A stretch of 64,000 nt of DNA, from positions 124,001 through 188,000 of the forward strand of contig JAJNNC010000001.1 of assembly GCA_021730635.1 (NCBI GenBank). The letters run 5' to 3'. The notes below the pieces were generated by a model. It searched no databases. It saw only the letters and a list, made by a program, of their open reading frames with translations, and had not been told where the DNA came from. Shown here in pieces: positions 26,926 to 36,122 of this stretch (position 1 is the stretch's first letter; each line of letters opens with the position of its first letter). The stretch comes from Catalimonadaceae bacterium JC749 (GTDB lineage: Bacteria > Bacteroidota > Bacteroidia > Cytophagales > Cyclobacteriaceae). The position numbers and the translations under genes are program-made.

Positions 26926-28140
26926 CTATAAAAACTGTATACAAACCGGCTTGGGAACCTTTGTCTCAATGCCTGTGTCTGTGAGTTTTCCTGAAGCGCT
27001 ATCCAGAGAGAAAGTCACAATGTTGCCGGTGTTCTGGTTGGCGACCAGCAGGAATTTACCGGAAGGGTCTATGGCGAAGTTACGAGGTGTTTCTCCTTGC
27101 GTAGACTGATGTCCTATCAGCTTCAGTTCACCTGATGTCTGATCAATACTATACATGGCAATGCTATTGTGTGCGCCCCGGTTCGTCGCATATAAATATT
27201 GGCCTGAGGGTGTCACATGGATATCGGCACAGGCTCCATCCTGGCTTCCTTCCGGCAGGGTAGAAATGGTTTGAAAAGGCGTGAGCGCTCCACTGGCCGC
27301 ATCTCTCCGGCAGGCGATCACCGTGCCATTGAGTTCGTTGACCAGATAAGCCCAGTCCTGGTCGGGATGAAACGTAAGATGGCGCGGACCCGCCCCAGGT
27401 GTGACTTTCGTGTTGTTGTTGGTTTGGCGGAGGGTTCCCGAATTGGCATCCAGTGCGTAGAGCAACACCTGATCGATGCCGAGGTCTACCGCATAAAAGT
27501 AATTGTTTTGAGGACCCGGAATAATCATATGGGCATGGGGGTGTTCCTGTCGTTGCGTAGGGCCTTTTCCTTCATGCTGTATGACTGATGAAGCAGCCTG
27601 CAACGCACCATCTTCACCAATAGGATACAAGGCAACATTACCCCCTCCATAGTTGGCGATGGCTACAAAACGACCGGTAGCATCTATGCTGATATAACAG
27701 GGAGCCGACCCATGCGAAGAAACGGCGTTGATCTGTTGCAGTTGTCTGGTAGCCGGATCAAAGCGATAAGCATACACCAGCCCTCCTTCAATGGTGTCGT
27801 TTCCAGCTATCTCACTCACCGCATAGAGGTATTGCCCATTGGGATGAACAGCCAGAAAAGAAGGATTCTTGATACCGGAAGCAGTGCTTTGCAGCGTCAG
27901 TTCTCCGGTAGAAGGATTCATTTCATACACATAAATTCCTTCCGATTTGCCTTCCGGTGATTCCTGCTCTGTATAAGTACCGACAAAAAGTAGTAAGGGA
28001 TTAGCTTCCTGTTGTTCTGCCGATGAAGAGGCCTGGGTTTCAGCCTGATCCTTTGGACCGGATGACTGCTGACAGGCGCTCAGTAACAGAATACATCCCA
28101 GGAACAAAAGAGGAGCTTGTAAAGCTGTAGGTAGTGTCAT
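26926..28140 (-). CDS. Lactonase family beta-propeller lipoprotein
   Basis: A 404-residue lipoprotein (signal ending LLLSAC) of the 6-phosphogluconolactonase/YbhE-like seven-bladed propeller family. The blades show repeated HPNGQYLYAVSE, HPHAHMIIPGPQNNYFYAVDLG, GPRHLTFHPDQDWAYLVNEL and TPSGQYLYATNRG phrases. The family includes cytosolic lactonases, but the lipobox places this one in the envelope, so the substrate is unlikely to be 6-phosphogluconolactone. The 143-bp gap to the VCBS gene suggests a separate transcript. Confidence 0.8.
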   Translation of the reverse strand: MTLPTALQAPLLFLGCILLLSACQQSSGPKDQAETQASSSAEQQEANPLLLFVGTYTEQESPEGKSEGIYVYEMNPSTGELTLQSTASGIKNPSFLAVHPNGQYLYAVSEIAGNDTIEGGLVYAYRFDPATRQLQQINAVSSHGSAPCYISIDATGRFVAIANYGGGNVALYPIGEDGALQAASSVIQHEGKGPTQRQEHPHAHMIIPGPQNNYFYAVDLGIDQVLLYALDANSGTLRQTNNNTKVTPGAGPRHLTFHPDQDWAYLVNELNGTVIACRRDAASGALTPFQTISTLPEGSQDGACADIHVTPSGQYLYATNRGAHNSIAMYSIDQTSGELKLIGHQSTQGETPRNFAIDPSGKFLLVANQNTGNIVTFSLDSASGKLTDTGIETKVPKPVCIQFL

Positions 28141-28371
28141 ATTAGCTAAAAATTTTAAACCGCCAAGTTATAGATTATTCATTGAAATTAATTCTTAAAA
28201 CAGGGTTTATTTTAATAAAAGAGCATGCTTTTTGATGGTAATATATATGTGCCGGGCTGCCCTTTCCTCTTCATACGGAACCCCTTCCTTTTATTATAGG
28301 ATGAGCAGGTTACCAATCTCCCTTGTTTGATACTAAGGAAAACGAAGTTTACTACCCTCATTTCTAACCGC

Positions 28372-29193
28372 ATGATCACTATGATCAGACTATTTCTTCT
28401 CTTACCGTTGGCAGTCCTGTCTACCCAACTGTCAGCGCAAATCAACTGGGTTTACGATCTGAAGACAGCCCAGGTCCACGCCCTATCCAAAAACCAATTG
28501 ATTGTGATAGACTTTTGGGCGCATTGGTGCGGTCCCTGCCGTATCATGGATCAGGAAATGTGGAACCACCCTGATATGCAGCCCCTTGCTGAAAACTTTG
28601 TTGCGCTGAGGATTGATGTAGATTCAGATCCAGGCGTTGCCCGAAAGTACCGCGCTACGGCCATCCCCAAAGTAGTGGTTGCCGATGCCTCCGGAGAGAT
28701 CATATGGGAAATGGTTGGCTTCGGTGATGCCATTGATTATCTATCCGTTCTGCAAGCCCTCCCTGATGAGGTGAGCCATCTCAACAAAATATTGCGTACC
28801 ATCCTGCAGAAGCAAGAAGATAGCAATACTTACTATCAGTTAGGATTGGCCTATCAGAAATTTGGCAGAGAAACAAGCAACCCATCCCTGAAGAATGCTT
28901 TTTTGGCGCTGAGTGACCAGCACTTCAGACAGGTTTCTAAAAAAAGTAATGACGAAGTACTGACGCATAAAGCTGCCTTATACAGTATTCTCAACGATGC
29001 TTACCGGAGAAAACCCAAACAAGTGATGAAGCAAATGGCCCGCAGAAAAGAGACTTATACTGACGAAGCCTTATCCGAATTAAGCCATTTCATTATGGCG
29101 TATTGTTATAAATGTGAAGGAGACGAAGAAAATCTGCGCAAAGAAAAGAAACAGTTATCCAACCAGGAATATCTGAAGCAGCTTGAAGAATAA
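28372..29193 (+). CDS. Exported thioredoxin-fold protein
   Basis: A 273-residue periplasmic protein. The signal MIRLFLLLPLAVLSTQLSAQ is followed by a thioredoxin domain with the active site WCGPC (C53 and C56) and the cis-proline loop ATAIPK. The helical C-terminal half (about residues 145-273) has no recognised function and resembles a TPR-like tail. It would reduce or oxidise thiols in the periplasm. I chose ATG 28372 rather than the longer frame at 28327, because the latter adds a basic stretch in front of the signal peptide; ATG 28381 is also possible. It is divergent from the lactonase gene. Confidence 0.82.
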   Translation: MITMIRLFLLLPLAVLSTQLSAQINWVYDLKTAQVHALSKNQLIVIDFWAHWCGPCRIMDQEMWNHPDMQPLAENFVALRIDVDSDPGVARKYRATAIPKVVVADASGEIIWEMVGFGDAIDYLSVLQALPDEVSHLNKILRTILQKQEDSNTYYQLGLAYQKFGRETSNPSLKNAFLALSDQHFRQVSKKSNDEVLTHKAALYSILNDAYRRKPKQVMKQMARRKETYTDEALSELSHFIMAYCYKCEGDEENLRKEKKQLSNQEYLKQLEE

Positions 29194-29610
29194 ATGTTCT
29201 TTCTTCCGGGATAGCAAAGTAGTCATGGTCACTACTCCGGAGATTATTTTTGGTAGAATGACCAGCCGTTCTGCTTTCCTTTCAAATCGCTTTTTTGTTA
29301 GTACACCCTTGTATCTGGCTGCTTCACCCTGAAAAACAGGCAGCCCTGTCGGGTACGCTTTATTTTTGTATTAGGCTGTGTCTGGCAAATACCCTTTGGC
29401 TCGAGAAAGCGCTCTTTCGTCCCTGGTTTTCGTGCCTTTTTTCCGCCATAGCTTAGGCTATGCCGTCAAAAAGCACACTCGCCCAGAAACAAAATCTTCG
29501 CTTTTCAAGCTCAAAAGCATTTATCAGACACAGCCTAGTGGAAAATCTATGAGGGAATACTGGTCCTGTTGTAAGGGCTGTTGGATCACCCTCTGTATGT
29601 TGAACTTTTA
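29194..29610. other. Intergenic region holding a MITE-like element
   Basis: No gene. Apart from the element at 29372-29539, it holds a short GTAGT...ACTAC hairpin at about 29218-29236 that could be a weak terminator for the thioredoxin-like gene. Confidence 0.45.
29372..29539. mobile_element. MITE-like element with 21-bp terminal inverted repeats
   Basis: The left end TAGGCTGTGTCTGGCAAATAC (29372-29392) and the complement of the right end (29519-29539, TAGGCTGTGTCTGATAAATGC) agree at 18 of 21 positions. The outermost TA on both sides could be the duplicated target, as in IS630/mariner-type and some IS5-type insertions. The 168-bp interior has no coding capacity but contains a CATAGC...GCTATG hairpin. 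This is probably a non-autonomous element mobilised in trans. Confidence 0.65.
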
Positions 29611-30075
29611 ATGGAAACGGATATGAAACCACTGTTTGTCTTATTGATCACTTTTGTGCTGACCCTGACAGGTACGCAGATTTTCGGGGGTGGCTGGGAC
29701 TATATACTGGCAGGCCGAGTGGCCATGGCCATCATGCTTTTATTTACAGCCATAGGCCATTTCAAATTCTCGAAAGGGATGGAAATGATGCTGCCAGGCT
29801 TTGTGCCTTTCAAAAGAGCACTGGTTTTACTGACCGGTGTGATAGAGATTGTGGCCGCTGTCGGGCTACTCCTTCCGTCGTTCTATACGCTTACCTCAGA
29901 ATTACTGATTATCTTTTTTATCCTCATCTTGCCGGCCAATATTTATGCGGCTATCAACCATGTGGATTTCGAGCGAGGAACCTATCAGGGCAGCGGCATG
30001 AATTACCTGTGGTTCAGAATACCCCTGCAACTGCTGTTTATCTGGTGGGTATGGTATTTTGGTATTGCTGTGTAG
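29611..30075 (+). CDS. DoxX-like integral membrane protein
   Basis: A 154-residue protein with four predicted membrane helices (around MKPLFVLLITFVLTLTGTQ, AGRVAMAIMLLFTAIGHF, RALVLLTGVIEIVAAVGLLL and ELLIIFFILILPANIYAAI). This pattern resembles the DoxX/MauE-like superfamily. The physiological role of these proteins is poorly defined. The start ATG 29611 is preferred to a TTG 30 bp upstream. The gene begins 71 bp after the MITE-like element, so its promoter may be inside or altered by the element. Confidence 0.7.
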   Translation: METDMKPLFVLLITFVLTLTGTQIFGGGWDYILAGRVAMAIMLLFTAIGHFKFSKGMEMMLPGFVPFKRALVLLTGVIEIVAAVGLLLPSFYTLTSELLIIFFILILPANIYAAINHVDFERGTYQGSGMNYLWFRIPLQLLFIWWVWYFGIAV

Positions 30076-30107
30076 ACACGATTTCTACCAAGAAAGCTAT
30101 AGGATGA

Positions 30108-30135
30108 GGCCGGACCTGTTACAGACAGTCCGGCC
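30108..30135. terminator. Hairpin terminator between convergent genes
   Basis: GGCCGGAC (30108-30115) pairs with GTCCGGCC (30128-30135) across a 12-base loop, between the DoxX-like gene and the convergent oxidoreductase. The following T run is weak on both strands. Confidence 0.6.
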
Positions 30136-30185
30136 CTCTGTAGTTTCTATACAAAATAATATGGGAAGGCTTTACCCGACAGCCC

Positions 30186-31127
30186 TCAGATATTGACGAT
30201 TAACTTACCCCGGGTCTTGCCAGTTTCAATCTGATAGTGTGCTTCCGGAAGTGCTTCGAAAGGGTATTCCTGAGAAATATGAGGCTTAAGTTTCCCCGCT
30301 TGCAACAGGTTGACCAGTTGCTGCATATCTTCACCGCTGGAATGTACCACATATCTTTCAGCGCGAATATTTTTTGCCTGGGCTTGTTTTTCTTTCTCCT
30401 CGTCTATATGTCCGGCAATGGTGATCAGTCTGCCTCCCTGCTTGAGCACTTCCATCGAACGGGTAATGTTATCGCCCCCGATGGCATCCAACACCAGATC
30501 CACTTTCTGTACTGCTGATTCAAAGTCTACACTTTTATAGTCCACCGGTTCGTCGACCCCTAATGCTTTCAAAAAGCTTGCATTAGAGGCAGAGGCTGTT
30601 CCTATCACATAAGCGCCCAGGTGTTTGGCAATTTGCACCGCAAAATGACCTACCCCTCCGGCAGCCGCATGGATCAATACGCGTTGCCCTTTTTGTAAAC
30701 GGGCTTGTGGTACCAGCACCTGCCAGGCCGTCAGCGCAGCCAGTGTGGTGGCCGCAGCTTCCTGATGAGAAATGCCAGCGGGTTTACGCACCAGATGGGC
30801 GGCGGGCGCCGCTACGTATTCCGCATAAGCTTTTCCATGTCCGGGAAAATTGACCATGCCAAACACCTCATCCCCTTTTTGGAAATTCCTGACATCCGAT
30901 CCTACCTCTTCCACTTCTCCGGAAATATCCCACCCTAAAATGACAGGCGGATCTTTCTGGAGTTCTCCGTACAAAGACTTTCCCCTTCTTGTCTTCATAT
31001 CTACCGGATTAATACTGATAGCCTTTACCTTTACCAGTACATCCTCAGCAGAAATGGCAGGCATAGGAAGGTCTGTCAGCCGCAGATTTTCAATATCTCC
31101 GGGTTGTTCTAAAATAAATGCTTTCAT
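30186..31127 (-). CDS. NAD(P)-dependent MDR family oxidoreductase (quinone reductase type)
   Basis: A 313-residue cytosolic enzyme of the medium-chain dehydrogenase family. The GroES-like N-terminal half (LTDLPMPAISAEDVLVKVKAISINPVDMKTR) and the Rossmann dinucleotide motif (HAAAGGVGHFAVQIAKHLGA) are clear. The catalytic-zinc ligands of alcohol dehydrogenases are absent, which points to the zinc-independent quinone oxidoreductase/enoyl-reductase branch. It probably reduces quinones or activated alkenes with NADPH. It is convergent with the DoxX-like gene. Confidence 0.85.
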   Translation of the reverse strand: MKAFILEQPGDIENLRLTDLPMPAISAEDVLVKVKAISINPVDMKTRRGKSLYGELQKDPPVILGWDISGEVEEVGSDVRNFQKGDEVFGMVNFPGHGKAYAEYVAAPAAHLVRKPAGISHQEAAATTLAALTAWQVLVPQARLQKGQRVLIHAAAGGVGHFAVQIAKHLGAYVIGTASASNASFLKALGVDEPVDYKSVDFESAVQKVDLVLDAIGGDNITRSMEVLKQGGRLITIAGHIDEEKEKQAQAKNIRAERYVVHSSGEDMQQLVNLLQAGKLKPHISQEYPFEALPEAHYQIETGKTRGKLIVNI

Positions 31128-31274
31128 AGTCTGTAGTTTTTGTAATCGTATGAATACAACGTGCTACAAACTGAAGGGTTTTTCCATGGCCCACAGCAGG
31201 AATAATTTAGTGGGCAGGTATAGCAATTTCCAGCTTCCATGCTTATCTTTGATAAAGATGAATGATTATCTGGC

Positions 31275-31604
31275 ATGAAGCTTTTTATTCTCATCAAAGT
31301 TTACGGGCTGGCTATCATCTTGACAGTACAGCCGTTGCTTTTCCCGATTACACGACCAAACCAAAAACTTCAGCAAAAGGATACTGCCTCATTGCTTTAC
31401 GGTCACTCTGATCAACGGGAACGATCTTGTGCTACTGCAGGCGTTCAGCATGAACCACAAAATACCCGGAGGGAAAGTCGCTTATCTTTTTCCGGCTATT
31501 CTTTTCAAGAAATCAGCTTACAACACAGGCAGCCTCTGAGCGCCGAACATCATTTGGATATTTACCAGTTTTCTACTGCTTTGTTCAGCCTTCCCCTGGC
31601 CTGA
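31275..31604 (+). CDS. Small hypothetical protein
   Basis: A 109-residue frame between the divergent oxidoreductase and the 3' end of copB. It starts with a signal-like hydrophobic stretch (MKLFILIKVYGLAIILTVQPLLF) and then has a polar, low-complexity body with no family I recognise. Nothing else occupies this 490-bp gap. It may be real, a remnant, or chance coding; confidence is low. Confidence 0.35.
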   Translation: MKLFILIKVYGLAIILTVQPLLFPITRPNQKLQQKDTASLLYGHSDQRERSCATAGVQHEPQNTRRESRLSFSGYSFQEISLQHRQPLSAEHHLDIYQFSTALFSLPLA

Positions 31605-31620
31605 GATTTTTCACCTCCCC

Positions 31621-33762
31621 TTATGAATGCTGCTTCATGGACTTTCTTAACAGTTGGGCATTGATGGCTACGATGACGGTACTCAGACTCATAAAAACAG
31701 CGCCTACCGCGGGGCTGATGACCCATCCTGCAATAAAGCCTGTGGCCAGTGGTAAGGTAATGGCATTGTAAGCGGTAGCCCAAATCAGGTTTTGGATCAT
31801 CTTACGATAAGTAGCTCTCCCAAAAAGAATGAGAGCAGCAATGTCTTTCGGATTACTGTTTACCAGTACAACATCGGCGGTTTCAGCCGCTATATCAGTA
31901 CCGGAGCCTACAGCAATACCTACCTCCGCCTGCGCCAATGCCGGTGCGTCATTCACCCCGTCGCCTGCCATAGCCACATACTCACCCTGTTTTTGCAATT
32001 CTTTGATTTTATCCAGTTTCTGATCGGGTAATACTTCCGCGAAGTAGCCATTCATCCCCAGCTTTTTACTGACCACACTGGCCACCTTTTCATGATCTCC
32101 TGTCAGCATAAGGGTCTTGATACCATGATCCCGCAATGTTTTTACCGCTTCCAGCGATTGCTCCCTGATCTCATCGGCCAGGGCGATGTATCCTGCTAGT
32201 TGATCATTTACCAGCACAAAGACCACTGTTTCCGCCTCGTCTGTGTAAGCTGTTTCCGGTATCTCCAGGTGATTTTCCTTCAAATAGCCAGGGCTTACTA
32301 CTTTGAGCTGCTTGCCTTCCACCTCTGCTTCTACCCCTTTGCCTGTGAGCGCCTTAAAATGGTGGGCCGGTGGTATATTTTTCTTCAGTGCTTTCGCCTG
32401 TCGGACAATGCCTGTAGCGATAGGATGTTCAGAATGTTGCTCCAGCGCCGCCGCCATCAGCAGCATATCTTCTTTGGATAAGGTTGTATCTGTACTTTCA
32501 AAACGGCTCACGCCAAACTCACCCTGGGTGAGGGTTCCGGTTTTGTCAAAAACCAGTGTGGTAACCTTTCTGGCATTTTCAAAAGCCGTGCGGTTGCGAA
32601 TGAGCAAACCCTGTTTGGCCGATAGGGCGGTTGAGATAGCCACTACCAAAGGAATAGCCAGCCCTAACGCATGCGGACAGGTAATCACCATGACCGTCAC
32701 CATCCTTTCTACTGCGTAAGCCATCTCTCTTCCTAATGCCAGCCAGGTGATTAGCGTACCCAGTCCTGCCGTGATGGCGATGATCGTAAGCCAGAAGGCT
32801 GCCCGGTCGGCCAGATGCTGGGTTTTGGATTTCTTTTCCTGTGCTTCCTGTACCAGTGTGATCACTTTAGACAGGTAGCTGTCTTTGCCTGTATTCTCCA
32901 CACGAATCTTCAGCGATTGGTTGCCATTGAGTGAGCCTCCAATGACTTTATCTCCCTTTGCTTTTCTGACAGGTCTGGATTCACCCGTAAGCATGGCTTC
33001 ATTCAAATGGCTTTCACCTTCTATAATGACACCATCGGCAGGCACTTTCTCTCCGGGCTTGATAAGCAGCCTATCTCCTTTGTTTACTTCTTCCAGCTTT
33101 ACGTCTACCACTGCCTCTCCCTGTATCTTATGGGCTTCAGCGGGCATCATTTCCACCAACAGCTCCAAGGCACGGGAAGCCCCCTTCACCGATTTCATTT
33201 CTATCCAGTGACCCAGCAGCATCACTACAATCAGGGTAGCCAGTTCCCAGAAGAAGTCCATGCCTTCCAAACCAAACACTACTGCCGAACTGTACACATA
33301 GGCCACTGTAATGGCCACGGCAATGAGCGTCATCATACCAGGGTTCCTGGCTTTTATTTCCTCTATGAGCCCGGTCAGAAAAGGCCACCCTCCATAGAAA
33401 AAGATGAGGGAAGAGAGGCCAAAAAGCACATACGTGTCTCCGGCAAAAGACAGTTCAAAACCCAGCCACTGCTGGATCATGTGGGAGAGTGCCAGCACCG
33501 GTACGGTAAGTACCAGAGATAGCCAGAAACGTTTTTTGAAATCATTGATCATCATGGCATGATGATCATGGTGCCCGTGAGCGCCATGTCCGCCAGGGTG
33601 ATGTTCTGCATGACTTTCATGCTCCTTAGTGTGAGGCCTCTGATGAGTGCCTTCCTCGTGGCCATGAGCCGTCGTTTCAGCCAGTTCCTTTTTTATTTCA
33701 TTTGTTTTTTCTGTGGCCGTATCTTTTGCAGAGCTATGATGATGGTGGTGTGTGTTTTCCAT
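31621..33762 (-). CDS. copB: CopB-type copper/silver-translocating P-type ATPase
   Basis: A P1B-type ATPase of 713 residues in the inner membrane. The N-terminus (residues 1-70) is strongly His-rich instead of carrying CxxC HMA domains. The ion site is CPH (C362-P-H364), typical of CopB-type (P1B-3) pumps. The phosphorylation site is DKTGTLT (D406), followed by SEHPIA and AGDGVNDAPALA. The family moves Cu+ or Ag+ (possibly Cu2+) out of the cytoplasm. It lies at the left end of the copper island. A copy of the proposed HMA-AraC operator is 192 bp upstream (33954-33986). Confidence 0.92.
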   Translation of the reverse strand: MENTHHHHHSSAKDTATEKTNEIKKELAETTAHGHEEGTHQRPHTKEHESHAEHHPGGHGAHGHHDHHAMMINDFKKRFWLSLVLTVPVLALSHMIQQWLGFELSFAGDTYVLFGLSSLIFFYGGWPFLTGLIEEIKARNPGMMTLIAVAITVAYVYSSAVVFGLEGMDFFWELATLIVVMLLGHWIEMKSVKGASRALELLVEMMPAEAHKIQGEAVVDVKLEEVNKGDRLLIKPGEKVPADGVIIEGESHLNEAMLTGESRPVRKAKGDKVIGGSLNGNQSLKIRVENTGKDSYLSKVITLVQEAQEKKSKTQHLADRAAFWLTIIAITAGLGTLITWLALGREMAYAVERMVTVMVITCPHALGLAIPLVVAISTALSAKQGLLIRNRTAFENARKVTTLVFDKTGTLTQGEFGVSRFESTDTTLSKEDMLLMAAALEQHSEHPIATGIVRQAKALKKNIPPAHHFKALTGKGVEAEVEGKQLKVVSPGYLKENHLEIPETAYTDEAETVVFVLVNDQLAGYIALADEIREQSLEAVKTLRDHGIKTLMLTGDHEKVASVVSKKLGMNGYFAEVLPDQKLDKIKELQKQGEYVAMAGDGVNDAPALAQAEVGIAVGSGTDIAAETADVVLVNSNPKDIAALILFGRATYRKMIQNLIWATAYNAITLPLATGFIAGWVISPAVGAVFMSLSTVIVAINAQLLRKSMKQHS

Positions 33763-33953
33763 AACTCAAAATGTTAAATGTTTGATGATATCCCTCATGT
33801 CAATGGGTTTTGGCTCCTCCAGCTTCATTTATTGGCCTATATGAAGAGCCCTACAGTTGCCTAAAAGGGGGCGATCAGAATATAATTGAGCTTTTTTACG
33901 ATTTTACTCAAAAATAATCAGCAGTAAACCTAGGAATTATCCCCTGTTCGGGT

Positions 33954-33986
33954 GTTATATAATCCCTGTTATTATTTATATAATTC
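33954..33986 (-). promoter_or_regulatory. Proposed HMA-AraC operator upstream of copB
   Basis: Plus-strand half-sites GTTATATAATC (33954-33964) and TTTATATAATT (33975-33985), 21 bp apart. It lies in the gap between the glycosidase-like stop and copB. The spacing fits the family exactly; the inner ten bases do not match the two best sites. Confidence 0.5.
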
Positions 33987-34002
33987 GGAAAATCAAGCTC
34001 CG

Positions 34003-35295
34003 CTATGCTCCTACAGAAGCTGCCTCTTTTTCCATCTGCATCATGTCTACGACCAACCCTGCCCAGGTGAAATCACGAGCACCGTAACCCTCTCCTGTGA
34101 AAGGATGATAGTATTCACGGAAACCACTTTTTTCAATAAGCGCCTTGACGCTATTGATCAAAAGCTTTGAAGCATCCTGGTAGCCCTTTTCCATCAGAAA
34201 CTGATGCATAAACCAGTTGAACAAGATCCAGGTAGGCCCCCGCCAGATATACATAGAACTTCCCGGATGAAAGGACGGATGATTCCTGGCCACAGAGGGT
34301 ATAGGAAAAGGAACGGCAAACTCCTCCTTATGAAAGAAGTGAGTCTCCATGACTTGCCGACAGATCTGGTCGGGCATTTCCCGGATGACGACAGGGAAGA
34401 AGATAGTAGGCGTCAGGATCTTTATTTTTGTATTTTCTTTGCCATAAACATCGAAGAAAGCAGCTGATTCCTCCTCATACATCAGCTTCAACATACTTTG
34501 CAGGGTTTGATCGGCCATGGCTGTAAAGGTTCCCGCATCCGGGTCCTGCAGCACTTCACAGAGCCTAGCCATTGCCCGCAGATTCTGCACATAGATAGTA
34601 TTAAAGCCTACTTCTTTTACGATGAAATAACCTTTTTCATAAATCTTATCTGATTGGTAGTTGTATAAAAAGTTACGTACATCTACCGCCACTACCTTCC
34701 AGAACAACCGCCAGTCAGCTTTTTTCTCCGGAAAACCCACCACCGGATCAAAAGTAGGTTTCCAGTCCATACCGGATTCAAAAGGAGAAATAATGGAGAT
34801 CAGGCCGTCTCCATCAAAATCTCTGTGCCGGGCCAGCCAGAAGTAGTATTGCTTCAACCGGGGAAGCATCTCCTGAAGGAAGGCACGATCTTTAGTAAGC
34901 TGATACACTCTGTAAACTGCCTGTGCCACTAAAGGAGGCTGAATCAGTGCACTCATGTGTGTACGAAACAGTTCCCATTTCAAGCCTGGTTTTGACTGGA
35001 AAATATCTGTCAGCCTGCTGGGGAATACAGTATCCCAGTAGATCATATGACCTACAAAACCATTTTCCTCCTGCAAAGCAAAGAGACTGGTGAGATGTTT
35101 CTTGGCCATCTCATGCTCTCCCAGTGCGGTCAGAATGAAAACATGCAGACAGGTATCCCAGAAGAATTGGAAAGGATACCTGCCTGGCGAAGGTTTGGTA
35201 TAATGAAAGTGAGTGTTAGTTGATTTGGAGTAGCCGGCTACCATATTCTCAAACATCACTTCTCTGGCTTTTTTTCTGATTTCATGATCAGTCAT
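34003..35295 (-). CDS. MGH-type (alpha/alpha)6 glycoside hydrolase
   Basis: A 430-residue cytosolic protein without a signal peptide. Strings such as YPFQFFWDTCLHVFILTALGEHEMAKKHL, HRDFDGDGLISIISPFESGMDWKPTFD and IWRGPTWILFNWFMHQFL match the (alpha/alpha)6-barrel family that includes trehalase, GH63 and MGH1-like enzymes. The WD and SGMD/W aspartates near the barrel openings are candidate acid catalysts. It probably hydrolyses an alpha-glucoside, but the linkage is unknown. It sits inside the copper island with no evident metal role, just upstream of copB and its operator. Confidence 0.8.
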   Translation of the reverse strand: MTDHEIRKKAREVMFENMVAGYSKSTNTHFHYTKPSPGRYPFQFFWDTCLHVFILTALGEHEMAKKHLTSLFALQEENGFVGHMIYWDTVFPSRLTDIFQSKPGLKWELFRTHMSALIQPPLVAQAVYRVYQLTKDRAFLQEMLPRLKQYYFWLARHRDFDGDGLISIISPFESGMDWKPTFDPVVGFPEKKADWRLFWKVVAVDVRNFLYNYQSDKIYEKGYFIVKEVGFNTIYVQNLRAMARLCEVLQDPDAGTFTAMADQTLQSMLKLMYEEESAAFFDVYGKENTKIKILTPTIFFPVVIREMPDQICRQVMETHFFHKEEFAVPFPIPSVARNHPSFHPGSSMYIWRGPTWILFNWFMHQFLMEKGYQDASKLLINSVKALIEKSGFREYYHPFTGEGYGARDFTWAGLVVDMMQMEKEAASVGA

Positions 35296-35336
35296 GAAAA
35301 TAGTATTTCAATAGTTTCTCCTAGTTATCTAAAATT

Positions 35337-35951
35337 TTAGGCTGAGGCTTTGAGCACCATTCCTTGCCAGAAAAATGTAATGGCAAATGCTTCCATGTTC
35401 ATTATGGTAAAGCCTGCACTTTCTACCATTTCAACGATCTGGCTTGGCCAGTAAGCTTTCTGATGTGCCGCATCTATCCGTTTGATGACCCACTCAAAGT
35501 ATCTGGCGAGCCAGCCATCTTTGGTATAGTCTAACAGCAGAAGCAACCCATCTTTCTTCAGGATTTCTCTGAGGTAACGCAGTTCGGAGATGGGTTGAGG
35601 CAAATAGTGTAAAACACTGGTAGAAACAATGATATCAAAAGGAGCATCAAATTCTTTGTGGCTTTGCAGTATTACTTTTTTTTGGATATGCGCTGGCAGT
35701 TGCTCTAACTTTTTTTGGGCCTGCTGCAGCATTTCCTCGACAGGGTCATACCCTATGACCTGTTGCATGTCAGGATGTGCGATGAGCAATCTTTGGATCA
35801 GGGTGCCTGTGCCACAGCCATAGTCGAGCACCGTTTGATGAGCCACAGTATCAGGAAGACACTGCATGACTTTATCCAGTGTAACCTGGGTATAACGCTT
35901 CCATTTTTGATCATAAAAGCTCGCAATGTGTTTATAATAATCGTTAATCAT
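35337..35951 (-). CDS. Class I SAM-dependent methyltransferase
   Basis: A 204-residue Rossmann methyltransferase with motif I VLDYGCGTGTL and motif II-like IGYDPVEEML. The substrate is not indicated. I use the ATG of MINDYYKHIASFYD (35951), where the conserved domain begins. An upstream ATG at 36014 would add 21 residues. It precedes the glycosidase-like gene by 41 bp on the same strand and may be co-transcribed with it. Confidence 0.82.
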   Translation of the reverse strand: MINDYYKHIASFYDQKWKRYTQVTLDKVMQCLPDTVAHQTVLDYGCGTGTLIQRLLIAHPDMQQVIGYDPVEEMLQQAQKKLEQLPAHIQKKVILQSHKEFDAPFDIIVSTSVLHYLPQPISELRYLREILKKDGLLLLLDYTKDGWLARYFEWVIKRIDAAHQKAYWPSQIVEMVESAGFTIMNMEAFAITFFWQGMVLKASA

Positions 35952-36122
35952 TCTTAAAATGATATCTTGAAAAAGATTCCTGAAGACAGTACCAACCAGC
36001 GCAAAAGGATCCACCTGCTTTCAGTAAAGACCTTGCAGCGCTATCAAACGAGTGAGAGAGTGTCTGTTTCCACTCCGTAAAAAATTAACAGGAGCCTGAA
36101 CCCCTCTAGTTCTTCTTTACAT

